Position numbers and translations under genes: made by a program
Notes under the pieces: generated by a model
The model's database searches: none
What the model saw: only the letters and a program-made list of their open reading frames with translations
What the model was told of the DNA's origin: nothing
Part shown: piece after piece, positions 52,080-64,000 of the stretch
How positions within the stretch are numbered: the first letter of the stretch is position 1
How the letters are laid out: each line of letters begins with the position of its first letter
DNA from: Stomoxys calcitrans
Lineage: Eukaryota; Arthropoda; Insecta; Diptera; Muscidae
Assembly: GCF_963082655.1 (NCBI RefSeq)
Contig: NC_081555.1
Span: 92,271,819-92,335,818, forward strand
Length of the DNA: 64,000 nt
Direction: 5' to 3'

Positions 52080-54640
52080 AACCTGGAACCAATTTTTAAT
52101 ACCAAATTAGAACTCTTCTCTCGAACACCTTTCATTTGAGTCCCATGTTGTCCCGATCGGTTCACTTTTGATTTTCGGCGGTGCTGTTGTGATAGGAGGA
52201 AGGGTCCACCCCCTTCTAATATCAACAATTTATATAGCCAATTGCTCCCGAATACTTTTCATTTAGGTGCCATATTGTCATGATTGTCCAATATACACAT
52301 GGTAAAATGTTTTGGGGTCGGGGCGGCCCCTAGGAACCTGGAACCGATTTTTAATAGCAAATTTGTCAGTTGTGGGAGAAGAGTATGTATCTGATAAGTA
52401 TCCTTCGGGGCCAAGGGTTCGGCTACTCCAATCCACCACCAAAACCAAGAGAGTGAAATAGATCTAACATCCAAACTTTAATTGGCGCACCCTTCCCTTA
52501 CCCCTTTTTTCAAAAACGTAAGATCTTGGAGATGGATGGGTCGATTGAAGCGGAATTTGGTTTGTTTGTAAAAACTCAAAAACAGAAATTTGGTATCCTA
52601 ATTTAGGGTGGGAGATCTGAGATGCCGTGTACCTCCAAAGTCCGCCAAATGGTAATTTGGGTGAATAATGACAATAGGGGACTTAATTGAAAGGTAGAGC
52701 ACGAATCTGATATATGGGGGTCCCCCCCCTCGCCCCCCAAAAATACCACCATACCGTTGTATTTGTTGTTTGTTTGTTTGTTCCGTATAGACTCAAAAAC
52801 AGCTGCACCGATTTCTTTGAAATTTTTGCAGATTGTGTAGGTTGGTGTGGAAGGAAACATAGGCTATAGAAGTTTTTGATATCGGAGGGGTGGCGGACCC
52901 TTCCCCTTACCCCAAAAGTACTACCCAAAAATAAAAGTGGACCGATCGGGACAATATGGGATTTAAATGAAAGGTATTCAAGAGTAGAGTACGAATTTCA
53001 TAATAGAAGTTGGGTCCAAGTACCTGGCGGGGTCCGCCTCAGCCCCAAAAACCCCTTAATAGGTTTATTTGACGATCACGGCAATATGGGACTCAAATGA
53101 AAGGTATTCGAGGGAGATTACGAATATGGTCAGGAAGTAGGAATAGGGTTTATAATTTATTGATAAGGAAAGGGGGCGGACCCTCCACCGTTACCCCAAA
53201 AACACCACCCAAAATCAAAAGTGGATCGATAAGGACAATATGGGTATCAAATGAAAAGTATGCGGGAGTATAAAACGAATCTGGCTTACAATTTAATGTC
53301 GGAGTATTGGGGGTCATCCCACCCACACAAAAAAACGCCCAATATGGGCACATTAGCCATTCACGGATATATGGGACTCGGTTTGTTTGTCAGTCTATAC
53401 GGAGACTGAAAAACGGCAGAACCGATTTTTCGAAATTTTCGCATATTGTGTAGATTGGTCTGGAAGGAAAAAAATATAGTTTTTCGGTATCGGAAGGGGG
53501 AAGGACCCACCCCCTTATGCCAAAAACACAACCCAAAATCAAAAGTGGACCGATCGGGACAATATAGGTATCAAATTAAAGGTATTGGAGAGTAGAATAC
53601 GAACATGGTATTAAGATCTGAGTTTAAGTACCCATCGGGCCGCCCCAACCCTAAAACTCCCTCAAACAGGCATATTGGACGTTCATTTCAACATGGGGCT
53701 CAAATGAAAGGTATTCGGGAGTAGATTTCGAATCTGGCATACAAAATCAGATCGAAGTGTAGGGGATCATGCCACCCCTCAAATCGCCATTAGACCCATT
53801 ATGACTATATGATACTTGGCTGAACCTATTTTCTTAACATTTTTATAGATTGTGTACCTTTGTCTGGAAGGAAACAAGGGCTATATAAATTTTAGATATA
53901 GGGTGGAGGCGTACCCTCCCCTTTACCGCAAAAACGCCACCCATATCCGGAAGTGGTCCGATGGGCACAATAAAGGTATCAAATAAAAGGTATTGGAGAC
54001 CAGAACACGAATATGGTATTAAAATTTGTGTCCAAGTACCCAGCAGGCCGCCCCCAACCCCAAAACTCCTCTATACAGATATATTCGAAGTTCATGTCAA
54101 TATGGGACTCAAATGAAAAGTATTAGGCATTAGATAATAAATATGGCATAAAACATTAGGTCCAAGTAATGGGAGGTCGCCCACCCCCAAATACCCCTAA
54201 ATGGGCATATTAGCCGACCATGGCTATATGGGACTCAAATGAAAGGTATTAAGGAGTAGATTACGAATATGACATTAAAATTTACATTCAAGTCTAGGTG
54301 GCGCTTTTCCTCCTAAAGATACGTCAAATCGGTTATTTGAACAATTATGTCTCAAATGAAAGGTATTTGAGAGTAGAAAACGAATTTGGTGTCCAGTTTT
54401 GGAGCCAAGTGTTTTGGGGTACGCCCAAAAGCACCCCCTAAACTGAACTTTATTTCCGTTGGAAATAAAGAACGAATTTGATATCTATTGTTAGTGCAAA
54501 GTGCCTGTGGCCGCCCCAGCCCCAAAATACCCTCCAAACGGTTCATATTTACCGGCCATTGCAATATGGGCCTCAAATTAAAGGGATTTGGAAGTGAAGC
54601 ACCAATTTGATATTCATATTTGAGACGAAATGCCTCCCCT
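52080..54640. repeat. Rep-4 cluster
   Basis: Several degraded Rep-4 copies. 52080-52480 is in the 45683 orientation. 52600-54640 is mainly inverted, with TTTG/TTCCGTATAGACTCAAAAAC starts near 52765 and 53390. Units of 'gtggaccgatcgggacaatatgg' and 'caaatgaaaggtattcgggagtag' recur. No gene is supported. Confidence 0.6.
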
Positions 54641-54679
54641 AATGAGAACATCCATCCCTCCCCTAATGAGAACATTACC

Positions 54680-54957
54680 CTAAGGAAGAACATTACCACC
54701 AGGAACCGAGAAGGGGCACATTCTTACACATCAATGAGTGCTTTTCGATTCAAGTTTAAACTCAATGATAAGGGACCTTTTTTTATAGCCGAGTCCGAAC
54801 GCCTTCCCGCAGTGCGAAACCTTTTTGGGGAAAATTTTTTAAATGACTATGCTTGGCATTGTACCTCGCAAATGTCGCCAACATTAAGAGAGGAGAAAAA
54901 CCGTTTTGTCCGATGTTCTCTCAAGGATTCAAACGCGCTCAGCGTCATAGGCTACAA
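54680..54957 (-). mobile_element. SINE, diverged
   Basis: Minus orientation. It shows 'tcaatgagtgcttttcgattcaag', 'agccgagtccgaacg', 'cctcgcaaatgtcgccaacatt' and a degraded B box 'aaggattcaaacgcgc'. Confidence 0.7.
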
Positions 54958-56221
54958 TGGCACGAATTCGTTATCCGTATTCAGGGCGAAGTGTCCCTAC
55001 CCTAAAAAGATCTTAGAGAGTTAAAGAAGGCGCAGTGGAGCGGGCCCGGTTCGACTATAAGAAATTAATTGCTTCTTTGTTTTTTTTTTTATCAAATATC
55101 ATTTTATTCTCAATTTTTTTCTATGAAGAGAAAATTTAGCGCAATAATGGTTTAAATTTTTAAATATTTTTTAAACTTTATTTTAATATCTCTGAAAGCC
55201 TTTCTCCTGTACCCATTTATAGTTTTCTACAATATTGCTCTACTCCAGCCATTACGCCCCATAACATAGAAACAACTGTAGCATCCATTCCACTCTCCTC
55301 CCCCTCCACAGAATGAATGTAAATCACTTTAAAACGGAAGTCATTGAAGTGTTTAACAAAAGCGAATGACTACTACACGGGATTACCTGAACTCGATAAA
55401 AACGCTGTAAATACGTTGTAAATTCCAGCAAATAAAGGCGTACAAATGCAACAAGCTGTGATGCAGTGACATGCACTACTTGCAATCATTACATGAATAT
55501 CCATGGAATACTACCTCCGACACCCCATATCCATCCAATGCATTCATCCTTTCTTCCAACCAACTATCCAATGCCGCATGGATTCCATGAAATCACCGAC
55601 ATACTGCATTCGCATTTGAAATCTCTGCGGAATATTGTAGAACGTTGGCTCGTCTCCATTGATGTGCTCCTTCTCTGTTGAAGTCGTTTTTCTGTTTTTT
55701 TTTTTTCTTTTGTTAGACTTGGAGTCACAAAGAAAGCGCCGAGTGAAAAGCAAATGCCTAAGCAACCTTTGGAAATTGCCTGATTGAGAGAAAAACATCT
55801 GCGGGTGGTATAAAAAGAGCAGTCATTAGATTGTCTACAAGACACAAATAAAGCTTCAAAGAAAATGTTTCCAAAAATTTGATTTTTTTATGAGGCAATT
55901 GCATCGAAATTCGTGCCATATAAAAAATTTTACATAAAATGGCACTTTAAAATGATTTTAATAAAAAAGAGTTAGTTTAGTTCAAAGAAAAGGGTACGGA
56001 GTTTTGCCCATGTCCTTGGGAACTCCTAATCCAAAAATCGGCTTAGTGATCTCATAAAACCTACCTATGTCATGAATTCTGTGACCTTCACGTCCTCCTT
56101 CTTAATCCTCTTCCATTCTACAATCTTGCTAAAATTGCTCGGGACGACATTGGTGTCGTAAGAATTTTCAAAAACTGGAAAGGATTCAAAAAGTAAAATG
56201 GAGTGTTCAGTTCACATTGCA
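54958..56221. other. AT-rich, apparently single-copy stretch
   Basis: No repeat family seen elsewhere in the window. The longest ORFs (55466-55681 plus; 55544-55845 minus) overlap one another, and neither shows a recognisable family or splice support. Confidence 0.45.
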
Positions 56222-56340
56222 AATGCTAATTTGCCCGTTAACATTCCATTAATGAACAGCACAAACTTCTCACATATTAGTGATAAGGGGTCTCTTTTAA
56301 CCGAGTCCGAGTGGCTTGCCACAGTGTGACACCTCCTTGT
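56222..56340 (-). repeat. SINE 3' part
   Basis: 'ttgcccgttaacattccattaatgaacag', then 'ctcacatattagtgataaggggtctc' and 'accgagtccgagtggcttgccacagtgtgac'. The head is missing. Confidence 0.65.
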
Positions 56341-56650
56341 GTCCTGGTGTCACCCACCACTTGATCACTTGATCCATCGGGCTTTTGGTCGTCCCGGTTT
56401 GCGTGTACGACCGTGTTTGCCTTCAAAAGAATTATTTTACTGGAGCTTCTTCATTCATTGTGACAACATGACCTAGCCAACGCAGCCGTTGTATTTTGAT
56501 ACCTGTAACTATGCTAGCTCGTGGTTCATACATCGCCTATATTCTCCATTAACTCAAACTGGTCCATATATGTTACGAAGAATCTTTCTCTCAAATACTC
56601 CAAGCACTGAGTCATCTGCTTTTACAAGTACTATTCTCCCGAATACCTTT
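56341..56650 (-). pseudogene. LINE-D C-terminal fragment (possibly RTE-like)
   Basis: The minus strand reads VLVKADDSVLGVFERKILRN, IYGPV, EYRRCMNHELA, then GCVGLGHVVTMNEEAPVK. The order 'ILR.I.GPV...G.YRRRMNHEL...RLRWLGHV.RM' is the C-terminal signature of a widespread insect LINE ORF. The clade is a guess. Confidence 0.55.
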
Positions 56651-57246
56651 CATATGTCTGTATGGGGAACTTTTGGGGGTTCCTTGGACCAAACTTTTAA
56701 TATCATATTCGTATTCTCCTCTCTAATACCTTTCATTTGATACCCATATTGTCCTGATCGGTCGTCTTTGATTTTGGGTGGTGTTTTTGGGGAAACGGGG
56801 GAGGGTCCGCCCCTTCCAATATCAACAAATTATATAGCCTCACCCTCTTTCCTGACCATATTCGTAATCTACTCCCGAATAGCTTTCATTCGAGTCACAT
56901 ATTATCATTATCGTCCTCGGTCTATTTGAAGGGTTTTTTTGGTCCGGGCAGCCCCCTAGGTACTTGGACCCAAATTTTGAGATCAAATTTGTCTTCTACT
57001 CCCAAATACCTTTCATTTGAGTTCCATATTGTCCCGATCGGTCCACTTTTATTTTTTGGTGGTACTTTAGGCGAAAGTTGGAGGGTCCGATCCCCTTGAG
57101 ATATCAAAAAATTATATAGCTTATTGCTGCTTCAGGACCTGTTCCCGCAATCTGTGAAAATTTCAAGAAGATCGGTTCAGCCACTTTTGCTTCTATACGG
57201 AACAAACAAATTTACAAACCCACAACCAAACAAACTCAAAATTGTT
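56651..57246 (+). repeat. Rep-4, right part
   Basis: Units in the 45683 orientation ('cccatattgtcctgatcggtc', 'gagggtccgcccctt'), ending in the 'cacaaccaaacaaactcaaaattg' tail. Confidence 0.6.
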
Positions 57247-58497
57247 TTTTACCCACCACCGAAGGATGGGGGTATATTTTGTCATTCCGCTTGCATCACA
57301 TCGAACTAATCATTTTCGACCCTATAAAGTATTGTATATATATTCTTGATCCGCGTAAAAATCTAAGACGATCTAGACATGTCCGTCCGTCCGTCTGTTG
57401 AAATCACGCTACAGTCTTTTAAAACAGAGATATTGAGCTGAAACTTTACACAGATTTATTTTTTCCATAAGCAAGTTAAGTTCGAAGTTGGGCTATATCG
57501 GACTATATCTTGATATAGCCCCCGTATGGACCGATTCGCCGATTTAGGGTCTTAGGCGCATAAAAGCCACATTTATTATCCGATTTTGCTGAAATTTGGA
57601 TCAGTGAGTTGTGTTGGGCCCTTCGACTTCTTTCGCCAATTTGGGCCGGATCGGTCCAAATTTGCTTATAGCTGCCATATATACCGATCCTTCGACTTAT
57701 GGCCTTAGGTCCATAAAAGCCACATTTATTATCGGATTTCGGTGAAATTTGGGACAGTAAGTTGTGTTAGGCCCTTCGACATCCTTCGTCAATTTGGCCC
57801 GGATCGGTCCAGATTTGCTTATAGCTGCCATATAGACCGATCATCCGATTTAGGGTCTTAGGCCCATCAAAGCCACATTTATTATCCGATTTTGCTGAAA
57901 TTTGGGACAGTGAGTTGTGGTAGGCTCTTCGACATCCTTCGTCAGTTTCACTCAGATCGGTCCTGATTTGGATATAGCTGCCATATAGACCGATCTCTCG
58001 ATTTAATGTTTTGGGCCCATAAAAGGTGTATTTATTGTCCGATGTTGCCGAAATCTGTGACCGAGGCTGGAGTTAAGCCTCTCCACATATTTCTGCAATT
58101 TGGTCTAGATCGATCAAGATTTGCACATAGCTGCCATGTATACCGATATCTCGATTTATAGTCTTGGCCCCAAAAAAGGCGCATTTATAATCCGATTTAA
58201 CTGAAATTTGACACAGTGACTTATGTTAGGTTTTTCAACATCCGTGTCGTATATGGTTCAGATCGGATTATTTTTAGATATAGCTACTAAAAAGATCAAT
58301 ATTTTCTTATACACAATTGAACATTGACTTGTACTTATCAGTATTTGGTACAAATCGGATCATATTTCGATATAACTGCTATGGACCATAAGGTATGCAA
58401 TTTTCACCGGATTTTTATGAGAGGTGGTTTACGTTTATACCTGAGGTGGTGGGTATCCAAAGTTCGGCCTGGCGGAACTTTACGCCTTTTTACTTGT
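57247..58497 (+). mobile_element. mini-me element, complete
   Basis: Head TTACCCACCACCGAAGGATG, core 'ttgatccgcgtaaaaatctaagacgatctagac', GTCCGTCCGTC, internal units, and the end 'ggtggtgggtatccaaagttcggcctggcggaac' then TTTTTACTTGTT. Confidence 0.82.
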
Positions 58498-58511
58498 TAT
58501 ATATATATATA

Positions 58512-60003
58512 GACTAGCTGGACAGGGCCTGTTCCGCTGCGCCCTCTTGCATTCTCTTATTTTATTTGAGCCCTAGGCGGTCATGTTAGAAAATAAGTCT
58601 TTTTTGCAGGTGTGGATATTATATTGGTGCTCTTCTTCCAAAAAACTTTCATTGGAACCTTATATTGCTATGGTCGCTAAATATGTCCCGCATGGGGGTG
58701 TTTTTGGGGGTGAGGCGTATCCCCATATATCAGATTAGTGCTCTGGTCTCAAATACCTTCCACTTGAGTCCCATATTGTCATTATTGGTTTATATTTCAT
58801 TTGGCTAGTGGCTTTAGTGGTGGGGCGGCCCCCCTCACATCCCACCCTAAATAAGGCTTCAAATTTCTGTATTTAAGTTATTATAAACAAACTAAATTTC
58901 GCTTAAATCGCTCCATCCATCTCCGAGATCTGGCGTTTTTGAAAATACGATATGGCGAGGGTCCGCCCATTAAAGCTTAGATGTTGAATCTACATCATTC
59001 TCTTGGATTTTGTGGTGGATTGGAGTGGCCTAAGTCTTTGCCCGAAAGTGGATATCAGATTCATACTCCACTTCCACATTGGAGCTGAATATTGCTATAG
59101 TCGGTATATATGTGTGGTTTAGGGGGAGTCTATGAGGTGAGGCGTTCCTGATACGTGTCATTGACCTCTGGCACGTCATTTCATTTGGGTACAATATATT
59201 CTCAGTCATCCTGGATGAGAGGTTGGCGTTGTATTTATTGCGAGAAGAGGGTTGCTCCCCCCATCGTTAAGAACCAAACGACCAATTTATTTGAGTCTTA
59301 TTGTCGCGATCTACTGTCCTGCGGAATGGTACGAAGTGACCCAGATACTTGAATCCTTATACCAACATTAGATTCGAAATAAAGTTTTATGCCAAAAAAT
59401 AAAGTTTTATGTCAGGTTTGTATTCTACTTTTAAATACTTTTCATTTGATACCCATATTGCTCAAAGCAGTTAAAGTGTCCTATTGCGTGGTGATTTTGG
59501 GGGGTGGGGGCCCCCCAACGCTTAGGGTAAAATTTGAATTCCAAGTTCGCACTCTACTCTTAAATACCTTTCATTTGATACCCACATTGGCCAAAGTGGT
59601 GAAAGTGTCCTCTTGAGTCTTTTTTGGGGGTGAGAACCTCCTGAAAATTAAGAGTGAAATTTCTATACCAAATTCGTACCCTACTCTTAAATACCTTTTA
59701 TTTGATACCCATATTGTCCCAATCGGTAAACATGTCCGCCCGGGTGGGTTTTGGGATGGGGCGTCCCCCCAGGTTATTAGACCCAACAATTTTATACCAA
59801 TTTCGTGGGTGGTATACAAAATTTCGCTTAAATCAGTGCACGTATCTCCGAGATATGGTGTTTTTGAAAAATGGGATATAGGGGAGGGTCCGCCCCCCTT
59901 CGGATATCAAAAAATGTGGTATCCTATTTTCACCGGGGGCTCAAACTCTACCATCTGTGAAAACAAAGTGGAACTATTTCATTTTTATATAATAGATAGA
60001 TAG
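58512..60003 (+). repeat. Rep-4 element, complete
   Basis: Starts ATATAGACTAGCTGGACAGG, GCCTGTTCCGCTGCGCCCTC and ends 'tcatttttatataatagatagatag'. Internal units are as in 45683-46868. Confidence 0.62.
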
Positions 60004-60252
60004 ATTCTTAATCTTCTTGACATTCTAAGTCAACAGCGGTCGATTGAATATCTAGATATCCGCTTGCAATTTTTTTCTGACACTTCGTATTGATGTAGGT
60101 CCTTTGGGGATTGCACATGCTCATATATAAGTGGCACTCAGTATGTTTTTCAACAACCGTGCTATGACGATCTAATTTGGTCTATAAACTGGTATAACTC
60201 CCATATAAACTTTTCTCCCGATTTGGCTGAAATTTTGCACGTAGTGTTAAGT
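60004..60252 (+). mobile_element. mini-me fragment, left of an insertion
   Basis: Core-like 'ttcttgacattctaagtcaac', 'tgatgtaggtcctttggggattgcacatg' and one internal unit ending 'gaaattttgcacgtagtgttaagtca'. Confidence 0.6.
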
Positions 60253-60794
60253 CACTTGACCGTGGCGTTCGTGTTGATTGGAGATGGCAGGTTATCCATC
60301 TCTACTGTTGTCCTTGAAATCTGTTGTATGGAGCAGTTCTATCGAAAATTCCACGGTGTAAGGTCATCGGAAATCAGGAAAATGCAAAACATTCAATAAC
60401 TCATATGTACAAACATGTAATCGTTTGATGAGCTAAGGGGACCACACACTACCGAAAAGTTATCTTTTTATGACAAAAGTGAGCAAAAGTTGATTTGCAC
60501 TTACACCCAAAGAAATGTTGATACTAAACATGCTTATTTCAGTACCATACGGTATTGATAGTAAAGTAACATCGTTTAGTACGAAAACAACACAGGATGG
60601 TATTGATGAACCATAAATGATTAGTACCGTTTGGTACAAGCCTTATTACCGAGCTGGTATTAGTTTTAATGCCAATCTGTTATCGGTTTTAGCACCTCAC
60701 CATTTAAATCCCTCCTCAGACAGCGTCAGTAATTGGTCATTTATGGTGGTCGCCTATAGAAGTGGCGATAAAATGCCCCCCTGTGGCTTGCCTT
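60253..60794. other. unclassified insertion in a mini-me array
   Basis: Sequence unlike any other in the window. It contains ACACCCAAAGAAATGTTGAT (60504-60523) and inverted motifs of GTACCATACGGTA / TACCGTTTGGTAC type (60542-60640). It may hold a short unidentified element. Confidence 0.4.
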
Positions 60795-61446
60795 GTGCCA
60801 CTTTCCCCCTTACAACTTGATATAGCTCCCATATAAACCGATCTCTCGATTTGACTTCTTGAGCCCTTACAAGCCGCGATTTTTATCCGATTTGGCTGAA
60901 ATTTTAAATGTGGTGTTCCGCTATGACTCCCAACAACATTGCCAAGTACTGTCCAAATCGATCTATAACCTTTAGCTTCCATTTAAACCGATCTCCCGAT
61001 TTGACTTCTTGAACCCTTACAAGCCACAATTTTAATCCGATTTTTTAATGCAGTGTTTTGTTATGACTTTCAACAACTGTGTCAAGTACGGTCCACATCA
61101 GTCTATAACCTGATATAGCTCCGATATAAATCGATCTCCCGATTCGACTTCTGGAGTCCTTACAAGCCGCAAGTTTTGTCCGATTTGGCTGAAATTTTGC
61201 ATGCGATGTTCTATTACGACTTCCAACAACTGTGCCAAATGCGGTTCAAATTTGATGTAGTTCCCATGTAAACCGGTCTCTCGCTCATCCTTGTTCGGTT
61301 CCTAGAAGCTTTAATTTTTGCTTGTTTGACAGAAGTTTGGTAGAAGAAGCGCTTCAACTAAATTTTATTTTTAAAATTTTTTAGCAGAATCCATGGTGGT
61401 GGGTATCCAAAGTTCGGCACGGCCGCACTTAACACCTTTTTACTTG
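60795..61446 (+). mobile_element. mini-me, right part with terminus
   Basis: Internal units continue ('gatatagctcccatataaaccgatctctcg'), ending 'ccatggtggtgggtatccaaagttcggcacggccgc' and ACACCTTTTTACTTGTTTT. Confidence 0.75.
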
Positions 61447-62250
61447 TTTTACCCTCCACCATAAGATGGGGTATACTAATTTCGTCAATATGTGTCTGAG
61501 ACCCCATAAAGTACATATATTCCTGATCGTCATATTATTTTAAGTCGATCTAGCCATGTCCGTCCGTCTGTCCGCCCGTCCTTCTATCTGTCGAAATCAC
61601 GCTAACTTTCGAAGGAGTAAATCTAGTCGCTTGAAATTTTGCACAAATACTTTTTATTAGTGTAGGTCGGTGGGGATTGTAAATGGGCCAAATTGGTCTA
61701 TGTTTTGATATAGCTGCCATATAAACCGATCTTGGGTCTTGTCTTCTTGAGCCTCTAGAGGGCGCAATTCTTATCCGATTGGAATGAAATTTTGCACGAC
61801 ATGTTTTGTTATGATATCCAACAACTGTGCCAAGTATGGTTGAATCGGTTCATAATCTGATATAGCTGTGATATAAACCGATCATGGATCTTGACTTTTT
61901 AAGCCAATAGAGCCCGCAATTCTCAGCCGATTTGGATGAAATTTTTCATGAGGTGTTATGTTATGACTTCTAATAACTGTGCTAAGTATCGCGTAAATCG
62001 GTACACAACCATATAAGCCAAGCCATATAAACCGATCTGGGATCTTGACTTCTTGAGCCTCTAGAGGGCGCGATTTTCATCCGATTTGGCAGAAATTTTG
62101 TACAACGGCTTCCCTTATGAGCTACAACATACGTGTCTAATATGGTCTGGATCGATCAATAGCTTGATACAGCTCCCATATAAAACTATCTCGCGATTTT
62201 GCTTCCTGAGCCCCTACAATGACTTCCACAATGTTCAGCATTCATTTATG
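61447..62250 (+). mobile_element. mini-me element, 3'-truncated, head to tail with the previous
   Basis: Head 'ttaccctccaccataagatggggtatac', core 'gatcgtcatattattttaagtcgatctagccatg', GTCCGTCTGTCC, and four units. It stops in an AT-rich repeat at 62250. Confidence 0.78.
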
Positions 62251-62254
62251 GTCC

Positions 62255-62360
62255 GAATCGATTTATTTTCATTAATAGTATCCTTGAAATTAATTTATCA
62301 TAAAAAATATTGCAAGTTGTGTCAAATGTAATTTAAAAACAATTTTAAATTTTTAAAAAT
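62255..62360 (+). repeat. AT-rich repeat also found in the fold-back at 62947
   Basis: 'ttcattaatagtatccttgaaattaatttatcataaa' and 'gtgtcaaatgtaatttaaaaacaattttaaattttt' recur, slightly changed, in the inverted repeat at 62947-63131. Confidence 0.65.
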
Positions 62361-62892
62361 TATGTCAAATATTTCAATTTTTACCATATCAAACTTTACG
62401 ACTTTGTTGCCAAATTTTGTCCCAATTAAATAAAAGTTTTAACTAAATTGATTTTTCCACACCTTACTTTCCATACCATGTAAATGCAAACAAGGGAAAG
62501 TTAAGCGCAAAAAGTGAAATTGTGTTAGCGTACAGAAGAAAAAAACACATTTATTACATTGAAATGTTGCAACGAGTATAAGCATTGCAATTTTGTTTGT
62601 CCCTTCGCCAATTTTGCAATGGCCAAAAATCAATACATGAATGTATAAAACGCTAACAGCTTAATTGACGGGTAAAAGTCATCAATTTTGTTATGCTAAA
62701 ATGCCATACTCTGATTAGGTTTTGAATTAATTGGGGTGCATGAAAATCGTTCGAGGTTTCATCAGTGGCGCAACACATTTGCAATAATCTCAAAATATAG
62801 AGTAAATTGTGTATACATAGAGTAAATATAGCACAAAAATATGTGTGTAATTGTGTGTGTAAAATAAGCAATAGTTCCTTAACCAGTTAAAA
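62361..62892. other. AT-rich, apparently single-copy stretch
   Basis: No repeat or coding match recognised. Confidence 0.45.
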
Positions 62893-63752
62893 CGTAATTA
62901 AAGTGGCTTTACAGGAGTGTGATTAGACCAATACATACTTCCATCTCAGTAGTTTGGTTTATTTTCATTAATAATATCCTTGAAATTGATTTATCATAAA
63001 AATTATTGTAAGTAGTTTGGTTTATATAAAAATTTAAAATTGTTTTTAAATTCGATTTGACACCATTTACAATAATTTTTATGATAAATCAATTTCAAGG
63101 ATATTATTAATGAAAATAAACCAAACTACTGTTATATATAAACCAAACTACTTAAGGACCATACAACAGGTTCGGAGAACATGTTGTCTTGTCATAGGCG
63201 GAGCGATGAGGACCCTGCCTACTAGGGCACTGAAGACTATTCTAGATATCCGACCCATTGACATACAGATTAAGTGTGAGGCAGCCACTGCGGCTATGAG
63301 ACTTAAGGCGATGGGAGAATGGATTGAGGATGGGAGCTGCTCATACCATCGTGGTATAATCGAGGCGACGTTAGGCAACCTGGAAGGAAGGGAAGAGGTT
63401 TCCGATCGTATACCAGAGATGAACCTTGAGGTCGAGTGCGAGGCACTGCTACCATCGTCACTGTCTTGGATTGTCGGAACCCTAGTATTGCCATATGGAA
63501 GATCATGTTACACGGATGGATCAAAGCTAGAGGACAGAGTGGGCCTGGGGGTATACATTGAGAACCCAGGGACTGAGATATGTTTTAGACTACCTGACCA
63601 TAATACGGTCCTGCAGGTGGAGATCCAGGCGATCACAGAATGCGTGAAGTGGTGTGGTGCTAACGCGAGGACGTCGTGTGCGATCATCTTTACCGACAGT
63701 AACATTGCATAAGGACAATAGCAACCAGGACGGTAAGGTCTGTCAAACCAGC
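62893..63752 (+). pseudogene. LINE-B copy 5: RT end and RNase H, split by a fold-back
   Basis: 62895-62944 (GGCTTTACAGGAGTGTGATT) matches LINE-B at 19333. The text resumes at 63152 (AAGGACCATACAACAGGTTC), with about 45 bp of LINE sequence replaced by the fold-back. The open part 63152-63712 encodes TIQQVRRTCCLVIGGAMRTL, LDIRPIDIQIKCEAATAAMR, then RNase H: CYTDGSKLEDRVGLGVYIEN, VEIQAITECVKWCGANARTS, FTDSNIA. The catalytic Asp, Glu and Asp positions are present. A stop follows at 63710, and the copy ends near 63752 in a mini-me fragment. Confidence 0.82.
62947..63131. repeat. perfect 65-bp inverted repeat (fold-back)
   Basis: 62947-63011 (CAGTAGTTTGGTTTATTTTC...) is the exact reverse complement of 63067-63131 (...GAAAATAAACCAAACTACTG), with a 55-base loop. 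The right arm plus loop is an inverted copy of the AT-rich repeat at 62255-62360. It sits within LINE-B. Confidence 0.92.
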
Positions 63753-63754
63753 AA

Positions 63755-64000
63755 AAATGAAAGCTTCTAGCAACCGAGATCGTTTTATATGGGATCTATA
63801 CCAGGTTATAGACTGATTTGGACCGTACTTAGCACAGTTGTTAGAAGTCGTAACAGAACACCACCTGCAAAATTTCAACCAAATTGGAAAAAAATTGAAA
63901 GGAATCAAGATGTTAAATCGGCAGTTCGGTTTATATAGAAGCTATATCAGGTTGTACATCGATTTGGACTTAACTTAATACAGTTATTGAAAGTCATAAC
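63755..64000 (-). mobile_element. mini-me fragment, minus, cut by the window edge
   Basis: 'ctatatcaggttgtacatcgatttgg' and 'gtcgtaacagaacaccacctgcaaaatttcaacc' are internal units in minus orientation. Confidence 0.7.

Noticed and set aside
55466..55845. Overlapping ORFs on both strands in a single-copy stretch
   Set aside because: No recognisable family, no splice signals that define an exon, and both strands open equally. Kept as unexplained sequence.

Overview
This window looks like a piece of the nuclear genome of a large-genome calyptrate (muscid-type) fly. The evidence is AT-rich introns with fly-type splice signals, opa/CAX glutamine tracts in a coding exon, dipteran mini-me type repeats with (TA)n and GTCY proto-microsatellites, several EN/RT retrotransposon families, and a mariner-type MITE. 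The species call is an inference. No prokaryotic features, CRISPR arrays or free-standing RNA genes were seen.

There is one host gene, on the minus strand: a stargazin/CACNG-like (PMP22/claudin superfamily) membrane protein, here called stg1-like. It was recovered by joining exons with matching phases: 44972-45044 (candidate), 30608-30748, 22646-22863, 10780-11147 and 4615-5977. The joined model is 720 codons: three membrane segments (the first segment and the GLWxxC loop must lie upstream, outside what I can see), then a long cytoplasmic tail rich in Gln, Asp and Glu. Its introns of about 4.8, 11.5, 7.7 and 14.2 kb are almost solid mobile DNA.

Mobile content by region. 0-4.6 kb: LINE-A and LINE-B debris, a mini-me copy and an unnamed 'Rep-4' repeat. 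6.2-10.7 kb: one broken LINE-A copy cut up by tRNA-derived SINEs, mini-me copies and two 100-bp 'micro' elements. 11.46-15.03 kb: an apparently intact PHD/EN/RT LINE (1136-aa ORF) with a perfect 11-bp target duplication and a 2A-like motif at its N terminus. 15.9-19.9 and 24.1-27.8 kb: two LINE-B copies whose ORF1 carries about five 123-bp (41-aa) tandem units. 28.4-40.7 kb: nested mini-me, SINE and mariner-MITE insertions around one host exon. 40.8-43.95 kb: a LINE-A copy carrying a SINE and a 103-bp micro element, each with a perfect target duplication. 43.95-44.75 kb: remnant of an unrecognised protein. 45.7-64 kb: Rep-4, mini-me, SINE, LINE-C, LINE-D and LINE-B fragments, plus a perfect 65-bp inverted repeat inside LINE-B.

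The most interesting signal is the pairing of the intact LINE with three tiny elements (about 100 bp) built from only its first ~75 and last ~25 bases. They look like a minimal non-autonomous parasite of that LINE. Second are the translation features of the same LINE: a 2A-like peptide and an overlapping upstream ORF. All family assignments are by eye from motifs; no database search was run.
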